Shown: positions 33,455 through 44,700 of the stretch, in pieces | Layout of the letters: each line of letters begins with the position of its first letter | Position numbering within the stretch: the first letter of the stretch is position 1 | Source of the DNA: Norana najaformis | Taxonomy: Eukaryota > Annelida > Clitellata > Crassiclitellata > Hormogastridae | Length of the DNA stretch: 64,000 nt | Assembly (NCBI GenBank): GCA_964023275.1 | Contig: OZ029925.1 | Coordinates: forward strand, 8,714,719 to 8,778,718 | Direction: 5' to 3' | Notes under the pieces: model-generated | What the model was told of the DNA's origin: nothing | What the model saw: the letters and a program-made list of their open reading frames with translations, nothing else | The model's database searches: none | Program-made: the position numbers and the translations under genes

Positions 33455-33760
33455 ACCACGTGAGAGGCTGCATAGTAGTCGAATGGTTGAACCCCCAACC
33501 TGTCAGCCCAAGGTTGTTGGTTCAAATCCCCGCCAGGGCTGAACGTGTTTTGAGAGTTCTGTTCCACTTGAACCCGCAGTGAACTCGTCTGTAAAATGAG
33601 TACACCAACCATACACTGTCAGTGGGAAGATCAGTTAGTGAAGGAGAGGACTAGAACCCTTTCTTATGAGCCAAGGCTAAGAAAAACGAAGTCACTGACA
33701 CTTCATACACATGACTGCCTCTCAGGATCAGCCCAAGGGACTGCTTTTCCTTTCTTCTAG
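33455..33760 (+). mobile_element. tRNA-derived SINE
   Basis: An exact RNA polymerase III A box, TAGTCGAATGG (33476-33486), and an exact B box, GGTTCAAATCC (33519-33529), are spaced as in a tRNA gene. A tRNA-unrelated body follows, parts of which recur at 18770-18870. The tRNA part does not fold as a full functional tRNA, so SINE rather than tRNA gene. A (TATG)n microsatellite follows at 33768-33790. Confidence 0.7.
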
Positions 33761-34435
33761 CTATCATTTATGTATGTATGTATGTATTTATGTAGCTGAC
33801 TATTTATAGCACCTTTTAGGAATTTCACAAAGGTGCTAGATCAACGCCACGTCTAGAGATCAACTGTGTGTGTGTCTCGATGGGGATATAGCTTTGAGCA
33901 TGTTTTTGGATTGCTTTTGTTTCATTTTGTTGATTCCAGAACCACCTCTGATAGGTCAGGTATTGAAATAGCCATGTTTCTGATAGATGAAGTATTCATA
34001 TAGCCATGTGTCATTGCCCTTGACAGGTTCTCTAAGACTCTATTTAAAACTCTAGACATGTGCCTACATATATAGAGGCATTTATCAACAATTGTCTAGC
34101 CTGCTGCGCCCCGCCCCGCCCTAAGGGCGGATCCAGGGGGCAAAACGGTCTCCATTTTAGTTTCGAAGGGTCATGCCATTTAGTTGCCCCAAACCAATTT
34201 TGACAAAGTTGCCGACAGATTCGCTAAACTGAGAGATGTGTATGAAGTCATTGTTAAGGTGAAGTGAGCAGAAGTCAAGAAATGAAGGGCGGCAACAGAG
34301 CGAGAAGTTATGCAAAAATTTATGGGGAAAATCGCCCATAAAAGGTGGATGACTACAACAATACAAGACCCCAGCCATAGGCAAATTCCCCCCTTTTCTC
34401 AGTTCCTGGATCTGCAAGTGCCCTGTCCTACTCTG

Positions 34436-34560
34436 ACCTGTCTTAATGGCCTGACCTTCTGGATGTTAACCTGATAGCGGTTTGGCTTTACTGCACCATC
34501 AGTGGAGTCCTTGTGCTTTAGACACCGGCACAGTAGAAGTTACTAATTACAACTACAGTT
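34436..34560 (+). repeat. Family T retroelement tail, sense
   Basis: Blocks TTCTGGATGTTAACCTGATA, CACCATCAGTGGAGTCCTTG and AGAAGTTACTAATTACAACT. A CCTTA/TTACC-rich stretch to 34665 follows. Confidence 0.6.
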
Positions 34561-34691
34561 ACCTAGTACCTACCCTGTCTTGCCCTGCCCTGCACTTGCC
34601 TTACTTTGTTACATTACATTGCTGTACCTTACCTTACCAAACCTCACTTTGCATTACATTACCTGAATTGAATGCTGTGATTTGTAACTGT

Positions 34692-34930
34692 AATCGTAAA
34701 CTCGTGCTTAGTCAAAACAAGTTCGATAAGCAGGAAGGGTCAGATTCGGTTTCTGACAGCTAGGGTGGATTATTTTTGAGAATTGGAACAGTAACATAGA
34801 TAAGGGGAAGAGGAGTGATCAGGATAGGATTTGTGGAAGAGGAATGTTCAGTTTTGAGTAAAAGACATGCACAGAGGTAGCAAGAGGTGAAGTGTTCGTG
34901 ATTTCATAGAATGGGTCTGAAAATTGTCAT
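34692..34930 (-). repeat. R1 antisense copy
   Basis: From AATCGTAAACTC through CAAAACAAGTTCGATAAGCA to the reverse-transcriptase-tail region around 34850. Diverged. Confidence 0.6.
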
Positions 34931-35269
34931 AGTTCTGGCTGGAGCAGTTATGGTTATTGAAAATGGAGTGGTTTGATTGTAAAAAAGGGAGGAAGGTGGG
35001 GGTTGGGTTGAGAGGAATGAAGTGTGTTGTAGATAAATGATAGGACTTTGTACTCAATTCTTTGTCTTCTGATGGTGAACAGTTAGACTCTCTACTTGTT
35101 CCACCTATTGAGATTGCAGTGACTGACAGCACTTTAAATAATAGTACATACGCCACACCTACAAATATTACTCAGTTGGATATATGTTATACTTTTCTAA
35201 ATTATACTGCATTTATATTTGTGTTTATCGTGTGCTGTTTGAAAGATTTCATGACTGCCTACCCACTTA

Positions 35270-35318
35270 CCACCTTCCAACATATTTACCTTACCACCTT
35301 CCAACATATTTACCTTTC
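35270..35318 (+). repeat. 24-bp tandem duplication
   Basis: CCACCTTCCAACATATTTAC plus CTTA, twice in tandem. Confidence 0.9.
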
Positions 35319-35399
35319 TACTTACTTGTCTTCATTCTTACCTACTTACATAAAGAATTTTAAATTTAAATTTTCAGAAATAATTGATCTTATCACATA

Positions 35400-35612
35400 G
35401 CCCTTCTTCCTCTTATCTCTCTCTCCCCTTCAATCCCAAACACCACCCCCATAGCTGCCATGTTGTCTCTCCGTCTGACTTTTCGATCTTGACCTGGAAC
35501 CGAACACTTTTTGCCTATCGATTTTGTTTTGACTGAGCGGCTGCGAATAAGATTGTCCTCGCGACGTGGATTTAGTTGGGTGCTGTAGAAATCTCGGAAT
35601 TACGATTACAAG
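35400..35612 (+). repeat. R1 sense copy ending just upstream of myosin exon 1
   Basis: Contains CCTCTTATCTCTCTCTCCCC, TCTTGACCTGGAACCGAACA, GACTGAGCGGCTGCGAATAA and GAAATCTCGGAATTACGATT. Its tail ends 28 bases before the first visible myosin acceptor. Confidence 0.7.
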
Positions 35613-35640
35613 CCGTCATGGTGTATTTCATCATCTGTAG

Positions 35641-35749
35641 GTTCCTGCGGTGTGCCTCAGACCCCCAGTATGGAACTGGATCGGCAACAAGAAGCAGAAG
35701 GATCGGAGAACCGTAGTGAGAGTGGCTTTGAAAACATGGTCGATATGCT
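35641..35749 (+). CDS. Myo15: Myo15 exon 1 (first visible)
   Basis: The frame reads [20 protein letters not shown], then ENMVDML, with donor CT/GTGAGT. Acceptors at 35640 (CTGTAG) and 35668 (ACCCCCAG) are both possible. The ATG at 35670 may be the true start. Confidence 0.75.
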
Positions 35750-38700
35750 GTGAGTAGAAGTTCGTTTGTTTTGACGTTTGCTTTTGTTTGTTAAGGTCAG
35801 CAGTTATTCTTTGTTAGATTGGAGATCATGTTTTTTGATTGTTACTGCTGCATCCGTATAAATGTTCAGGTGCTGACAAATGTAAGAAGAATCCTATCCA
35901 ATTTTATTTCCTAGTTCTGGTATTGTGACTTCTGTAATGCCTTAACTGAAAGTACCTTTGACCCGCAAAAATCACAAGTTTCTCATCACAAGTTTCTATA
36001 TGTGTACAATTACCCACTGGGCTCATAGCTAGTCCGCATTGTGCCACTGGTGGAAAGTGGTGGCTAGCTTAGGGTCCAGTGTGGGCCCAACGAATGTGGC
36101 CGTCAGGGAGTGGCCTGTAAACAGATCTGCTACCTGTTCCTTTTGCTTTAACCTGCATCACAGTAGATAATGTATTGATCTTTACACTCCAGGTCACAAG
36201 TACGAAGGACAATTACCAGCCCTAATGAGTTCATTCAACCTTAACAGCAGAAGAGAGGGAGAGGAGGGAGGCACTTGCAGGTCGAAAGAGGTAGCAAAGG
36301 AGACACAGACAGACAGACAGACAGACACACAGACAGACAGATACAGAGGGAGAGAGAGAGAGGAGGGAGCTACTTGCAGGAAGAAAGGTAGCAAAGAAGA
36401 GAGAGAGAGACGGACGGACGGACGGACGTAGAGATGAACGGAGGGATGGACGGACGGACGGACGGATGGACGGACGGACGGACGCAGGGATGGACGGACG
36501 GATGGACAGACGGACGGACGGAGGGAGAGAGGGACGGACGAAGGACGGACGGAAGGAGGGACGGACGGACGGAGGAAGGGACGGACGGAGGAAGGGACGG
36601 ACGGAGAGAGGGACGGACGAAGGGACGGGCGGACGATGGCTTACTAAAGCAATAAGCTGTGATTTGAGAGGCTCCTGTTGGCGCTATATGAATCTCTGTT
36701 TACATAATGTTGAGGTGATGACATGGCGTACTTTGTTGGTGACAGGTTATTCTAAATATGTTGCAGGCTGTTGACTGAAGAAAGTTTGCTGAAGAACATT
36801 CAGCTGCGGTTTGCAAAGCAACTCATATATGTAAGCTTCTGAAAGCTCTCTGAAATGCAACATGTTAAGAGTGTCATATTTGATTGAGATTTGAGCAGGG
36901 AATTTTAAAAGTCGCCATCATCACCATTTTCGTAGTTTTTTAAAATGAAGTTGCAGTCAGAATGGTTTGGTACAGACACACACACACACATACCTACACA
37001 CACCTACACACACACACACACACACATGTATGCATGTGTGCATGGATGTATGTTTGTGTGTTTTATGTTTGAATATTTGCATGCATGCTTATGTGTAATC
37101 ATAAGTGCATATTTATATAGCGCCTGTGCCAAAGAACTCATAGGTAGGTGTTTCTGACCTGACAATACAAGACACAATCAAAGAGAATAGTCTTTGCCCA
37201 TTGCTGAAATAGAGGCAAACAGGACAAGAAGCTAATGTCATTGGTTGCATGGTAGCCTGGTTGAGAATGTTTCAGAATGTTCCAGAATATATGTACATAT
37301 AAAACACTTAATATAGCGCCTTTTCAGTACCTTTCTAATGTGCTGCAAGATAAATGTGAGTTAAGGTGCATGAAGACATCGTAAGGTAAGAAACTCACTC
37401 ACGTATCACTTGAGTACCTTCGTTACAAGCAGCACCTGGATTTCAACCCCAGATGAATTGGTGAGTGCCTTTGCTTTGCCACACAGCCACCATTGATGTA
37501 AGTGATACCTATTATATTGTTATCTGTGTGCTATGATAAAGTTGTTGTTGTAACCTACAACCAGACACTTAATATATGTAGGTGTGTATGTATGTTTGTG
37601 CAGACATACAGTGGCAACATTTTGGTTGCGGTTAACCCATACAAAATGTTTAACATTTATGGCACGGACTGCGTAAAGACCTACGAAGGAAAAGCAATTG
37701 GAGACGAACCTGCGTAAGTCATTGTGTGTAAATCCTGTTTTATTGATGATCGCTGTCATCTTCATTAACATCATCATCGTCAGCATCATCATCATCATTA
37801 TCATCATCATAGTAATCAGCATCATCATCGGCATCATCGGCATCATCGTCAGCATCATCATCATCATTATCATCATCATTATCATCATCATAGTAATCAG
37901 CATCATCATCGGCATCATCGGCATCATCGTCAGCATCATCATCATCATTATCATCATCATAATCAGCATTGTCATCAGCATCAACATCATCTGGAGTGAG
38001 ATGAATTAAAAAAGAAACACATATGAGATTGGCTCAAATATTTATGTGTTAGAATCATGTATGATTGCTGCTTTTGTGAGGCAATTAAAGGGTGCTATAT
38101 GAATGTTCAGAAACATACATAATACTAGTAGAATGTATATAGCACTGCTTGTAACAAACAAGTTACAAGTTAATTATATATCAATTATATATTGCTGACT
38201 TTTGTTGTGCCTCATTCCAGGACTGTGTTGGATTCTAGAACATTCAGGTCTAAACTAAGGACTCATCTCTTTCAACTCGCTTACCCACCATAACCTAACT
38301 TCTGGTTTCTCTCACCTGGCTTCTCCAATGGATTATGTTTTTGATTACAATTTTGCTTGAAGTGACCATCGATTGATGCCTTGGGCATTATGATAACGGC
38401 GCTATGTAAATCATTAGAGTAGAGAAATACAGAGCACCTTCATTACTACTTTGTGCATGTAGGTGTGTGCATATGTATATATGTATATATGGATGCTGAG
38501 TTTGCTTAGTATTGATGATGTGATTAGTGAAGTTGAAGTCGTGTGTGTCTGCTGGTGAAATTGTAGTCACTTGTTTGCGATTGGAAGTGCGGCCTATGGC
38601 AAAATGTTGGACGACATGGAAAACCAAGTCATTATAATCAGGTTCAATACTTTTCTTCATTTTGCATTTCTGATAGATGAAAAATAATTAATTTCACATC

Positions 38701-41700
38701 AATGCATAAGAATTGACCCAAACCAGGGAGGGGAAGGCTGCACGACCATGTACTGGTTTATTGTAATTTGTAATTGTAGTTGTAATCACAAAACTTTATA
38801 AAGCATCATCAGTAGCAAGCTACTTCAAGGGTGCTTTACAGTGTCAAATGTCGGTGTGCACAAGAGTCCAATAATAAATAATAAATGGATGATGTAAAAA
38901 ATCAAATGCTGATACTAGAGTTAGACAGTAACATGACCAAACGCAGCCGCACATGGCACGAACTATATATTGATACATTTGGATGAAACAAACGTGGAAG
39001 AAATGTATGGATTTTTTCCTTTGTTCTTTGCTGAGTCTGTGATGCACGTTTATTGTGGTTGATTGCACCTGATGCGTCGTCTTTGATGCCGTTTGTATAG
39101 ATTTTTTGCGGCTTCTGGCAAACCCTGCCTGATTAACTTTCATTTCTGTCTTGTTTTTGATGATCCACTGACACGTACTGGTCGTTATCGTGGAAATTTT
39201 ATCCGCTTTTCAGGTTGTAATGTTTCTCTCAATGGAAGTACATTGTTTCTTTCATGTTTTCTAATTTAATCTCATCGTGTAAACTGGGAACTTCTGCAGG
39301 GTCTCTCTTGTAATGCACAAGGCCTCAACCAACTGTCTGTCTGTCTGTCTGTCGTCTGTCTGTCTGTGTGTCTGTCTCCATTGCTACCTCTACGTCTTGC
39401 AAGTGCCTCCCTCCTCTCTAAGCAAAACTGCATTCTTCCCATTTCTTTCAGCTTAAACACAACCCATCCTACTCTCTTCTCCCGTCCCCTCTATCCTCTC
39501 TCTGGTCTCCCGGCAACCGGACTTGGTTCTTGACATGGCATCTTTTGACAACCCCACGAACTTGACGCAGCACTCATGAATAAGCTGGTGCCCTGCGCTT
39601 AACTTTTAAGTAGCGCTGTAGAAATTTTGAGTTTACGATTACAACGATTCGAAAAATGTAATTATGTGTCTTCCTTGTTTTGAGAAATCGCAAATCGTAA
39701 TCATAAACTTGAGATTTATGCAGCACCCAATGGAAGCTAAGTCGCAAGAACCAGCTTATTCACAGGTGCTCAGTCAAACTTTACACATGCAGACAGAGAA
39801 TTCATCTGCTTGTATGTGTATTTAGTGGTGAAAGTGGAGCGGGGAAGACGGAGAGCACTAAGTTGCTGATGCAGTTTCTGGCTGCGTCTTGCAACAAGAC
39901 AGGTAAGAGTCTGGTGACGGAGCGAATCCTTGAGGCGAACCCTCTGCTGGAAGCTTTCGGAAACGCCAAGACGATTCGAAATGACAACTCTAGTCGATTT
40001 GGAAAATACGTTGAACTCTTTTTCAGGGGGTTTGTTATTTGTGTTTTTGAACTTCATTTACTGTTACATGTGATGTTATTATTAGTAGTAGTATTCTTAT
40101 TATTAATTGCGGCCATAATCGTTGTCTGAATCATTTGCACAGTTATTCTTATTATTAATGGCTGCCCTAAGTGTTATCAGAATCACTTACACAGTGCGAT
40201 TTAAAGAGAAACTTGTATCCGGGTGTGGCATCCTTATGACATAAAAGACATTGATTGGCAGGAAAACATACAAGGAGATATATTGAACTCGTGAGAAATC
40301 CAGCGAGGATGCCATATGTAGAAAGGCTTCATAAGGTGGGTGTTTTTCCTTATATAGAAGAAAGAGAGGTGACCTCATTGAGACCTACAAAATTTCACAC
40401 AGATTCTAGAATATAGATGAGCAAACCTTCTTCTAAAGGGCAGCAACTAGGCATCTAAGAGGTCATAGTTCTTGCCTCTCATGTTTTCCCATAGCAACAG
40501 AGCTGAGTGAAGCCTAGGGACTAACTTGCTTGGCTTCCTGTTGGCTTCCTGCTTAGATGACGTCTTTTATTTGTGGATTTCAGTTGGAATCCTACAGCTA
40601 CATTCATTGGGCCCACATAGGGCCCATAGCTGGACATGACATCGGTTGCAATTACCGCCATGGGCAAGATTTGGGCCCGCTCTGGACCAAATGAACGTGG
40701 TCATCTTGGAACGACATTGTATTAATTCATACTTGCTTGGTAAATTGCCAACCCTGAGAAAATTTATTTTTTGGAGTGGATAAGCGAAAACTAACATACT
40801 TAGTGGATTTGTTGAATTTCTCTTTGTAGTGGGGACATTGTTGGTGCTAAGACAACGGTTTATCTTTTAGAGAAATCTCGCATTGTTACTCAGGTATGAG
40901 TTTACTTGCTATGCATCAATTGTTTCTTTGTTTAATGCTGTTATGCTTTTGTCCTAAGATGTTGAGCATCCAAAAGCAAAGTGAGATCAATTTGAAGAGA
41001 ATAAAATAAAAATTATGATAAATAATAAATAATGATAAACAATATTGATAATTATTGTTATCTTTTTGTTTGTCAAATGTATGGTCAGTCAGTCCAGTAA
41101 ATCCCCATGCCAGTCACCAAGCCCCAACCTACTCTTGCAACTAACCCACTCATACATACCCTATTATCAACACTCCAAATGATTTGACTGAGCAAATGAG
41201 TTGATCCAATGAGTTAGTGAGTAAATCATTCAGTCGGTAAGTCATGTGTAATTTAGTGAAAGCAAATCTTGTATTCATTTTAGATGTGTATGTATTTGGA
41301 CATTATATAGCACCTTTTACAACCTTTCAAAGGCACTGTTGATACTTTATACAAAGGCATTCACAGATTTGATTGGGTTTGGTGATAATTTGTGCATATA
41401 TTTTTAAATGTATTCGACTGAATATGAGATATTAAAAACAATCTTGTAACCTGTGGTTTTGCAGTCACCCGATGAGAGAAATTACCATTTGTTTTACGAA
41501 CTTCTTGGAGGGTTACATGAGTTCGAGAAATCGCAGCTGGGTCTCACATCTGCCCGGGACTTTGCGTATCTTGTTCATGTAGGTCATCTATGCTGTTAGT
41601 GCAGCAGTTCTGTGCCACTCCTTTTCAAGTTGGCTGGACCATTTCCTTTGTACTGTGATTCAAATGCTAGATGCAGAGCAGCATGGTTCTTGATGCTTTG

Positions 41701-44700
41701 GTAACTTTCAGTCTTTGAATAGACCTCATTGTAAATGAAATCTGTTATGTGATATCATCAGAGCATGAAGAAATTATTTATGTCATACCTTAGGGTGACA
41801 TGATTGCAGATTGTTACTGCACTTTGCCCTACACTCTGCATTCAAGGTTCACATCTTGTGAATCTTACTCTTCAAGTCATGTAACCAGTAATGTAACCAG
41901 TAAGGTTACATGACTTGTTTGTGCTTCAACTACAACATTCTTCAACCCAGAACAACACCTCTGAGGACTTAACACTTATAGGAACATGTAATAAATGAGC
42001 AATCACCTTACCCTACCTTGCCTTATTTTACCTTACTTGCCTTTTCCTTACTTTACCTTACATATTCAACGTTGGTACTCTAGATGTTACTGGGCTAGAG
42101 TAAATTATATGATATGGATGCAAATGATCATTTTGTCTTTCTTTGTCACGAAAGAGCAAATTGATTTTTATTGTTAATGGTTTCTCTAAGTACTTCAGTT
42201 AGTAAACCAGTTTTATGGGTGCTATTTGATGATGGATTATTTTACCTGTCTCAACGTTTACCTGTTCCAATCATTGTACCTCCCATGACTACTGCTTCCT
42301 TGTATCTAAGTGCATCTAAGTCCTGTTTCTTCACTCTGTATGACCTGTAATTTTATACTGTCGATTTATAAGCCTCACCCTTCCTCCTCCTTATCTTGGT
42401 ATGTTGACCAAGGACCCGCATTGCTTTCACTGCTATGTTTAGGCTTGGAATCTTTGTACAATGTTTTCAGTCAGTAGTTTGGTGTTGAGTCTTGCAACGA
42501 CAAGTTGGTTGAATGCTGGCTTAGTGAAGACTTCAATGAATAAATAATGTTGCAGTTTTACCTTTTCTTGCCCTACATTACCTTTTCTTACCATACCTCG
42601 CATGCATCTTTGTGAGGTTCTTTAGCACCTTTGACAGGTTCTTGAAGACACTGTATAAATAAAGGCATAATTACCTTACCTTACTTTTTCATAACATATA
42701 TGCCCTGTAGTTACCTAGTCATATCTTGATTTACCTTCTATAACCAATTAACCATACCTTACTTAAGTTACTTTACGTTTCATTGCTCAACATTTGTACT
42801 GATGTTTTCATAATGTATATTTCCTTTCCATGCCTCACTTTGCCTTAGTATTATATTATTTCCCTAATCTTTACATACCATGGGCCCAAGTCTGAAAAAA
42901 GGAAGTTGCAAGAAAATCTTCTTAGTTACCATTCAGGCAGCAGAAATAAATCTCATTATTCTGTCGCTTTCTCTTTCCTGGTCTGCTTTATTGCTTTTAC
43001 GACCTTGCTTTAACTCAGCACTTTGAACAGGCTTGCTCTTTTTTGGGTTTGAAAGATATGCAGTGTATACAATTACAAGCGCATGTATATATGAATCTGA
43101 ACATTTTATATGACCTTTTAAGAACCTATTGAAAGGAGAAGTGCTCATTGTTAGTATAAATGTTGTTACAAATGACAAGTTCGTCTGCACAAGATTATGT
43201 GATCTGATGATGTGTTCACAACTCACAAGATTGCGTGATTCAGTGCAATCTAACTGTGTGTTCACAACAAGGCAATACTTTGCAATATGAGATCTTATTG
43301 CACTTTTATTTTTTAAAATTTGTTGTCAGAGTGAGAGTATGGTTCTTTCGACGAAGAATGACAGCAATGATTTCCAGGAGGTTCTTTCGGCTTTCGATCT
43401 CCTTGGCTTTACCTCGGAAGACATTTCAACAATCTACAAGATCATGTCTTGCATACTACACCTTGGCAACATCACCTTCAGGAAAGTTCCGGTGAGAAAA
43501 CTTGTTTGCTGCTTTGGGGTTTTATTCCCGTGAATCTTGTGAAATTCATTTTGTTTTTGGATTGTGTAAACAGTATGGAAAGATTGTTTAGTTGCTGTTG
43601 TCCAGTTTGCAGTTCGCCTGAATAGTTACTCACCTCAAAGTATACATTTTTGAAGAATAATTTGGGATAAGATGAAAATACAGAACAGTGAATAAGTAAT
43701 TACCTGCTACATGAAAAAACAGCAGGTAATGGAGAAAGTGAGAAAGTGTTTAGAAATTTGATTGTTTACTTTTTCCAATCACGATTTTGCTAGGTTGTTA
43801 AATAGAGAGAGAGGCAGAGACAGAGAGACAGAGACAGAGAGAGCATGAGACAGAGAGCATGAGAGAGAGGGTGTGAGAGAAAGAAAGCAAGAGAGTACTT
43901 GTGTTCGTTGCCAATCTCTACAAATGTGTTAGTTTTATGTTGGAAGAATTCCCTTTATGATTCTGCAGCTTTTTCCAGTTTTGTTTGTTAGCGGATGAAC
44001 ATTGTTTGGTTTCACAGTTTGTGTGATTTTCTTCTTTGACCTTGCAGAATACTTACCAGAATGAGGGAGTAAGAATAGAAAATGATGACCTGCTTCTGAC
44101 CATCTGTCGACTTCTGGAATTACCGGTGGAAGGACTTCGAGAGGCACTGACAACAAAAGTCACCGTGAGTACAACGGATTTTCCAGTCTAAGAACTTCTG
44201 AAGTGCCAGTATAATAACATGTAGTAACAGGTATTAGCTAGCCTCTCCCGTGCTAGGCATCTGTGTGCTAGTCTGGCAAAATGTCCCTTCTGGTATTCCA
44301 GATCACCCTTTCTCTGTCCTTGTTATAGCTGGCCCACATTGTGGCACTGGTGGCCAACTATGTGCCCAACGAACATGACTGTCTGGGCATGTCCCTACCT
44401 ATTCCTCTCTCCTCGCTCTCCATATATATATATATATATATACACATATATATACGGTGTAATATATATAACAAGATCATGTTACTCTTCAGCTGTTGGC
44501 CAGTGAAACAGTAATGACCTACACTTGCATTGCTACATGGCCAGTTCTGTAATTTGTTCATTTTTTCTGTTTTTTTTTTCTAAAATATCATGCCCTCAGT
44601 CTTGGCTGCTGGTTTCTAATCTTTCGCAGCAATTCGCGATGTTTTGTGTTGTAGGAAGCACGAAACGAGCGGCTGATCACTCCGCTTGCCACTGACCAGG

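Noticed and set aside
36225-36774. Overlapping MDGRTDG-type open frames
   Set aside because: Translation of the GGAC/GGAT minisatellite; no gene features.
37755-37995. CRISPR-like regular repeat array
   Set aside because: Trinucleotide slippage with super-units, no distinct spacers, eukaryotic context.
37520-38009. Met-rich and Ile-rich frames on both strands
   Set aside because: Artefact of the ATC minisatellite; the true exon here is 37604-37713.
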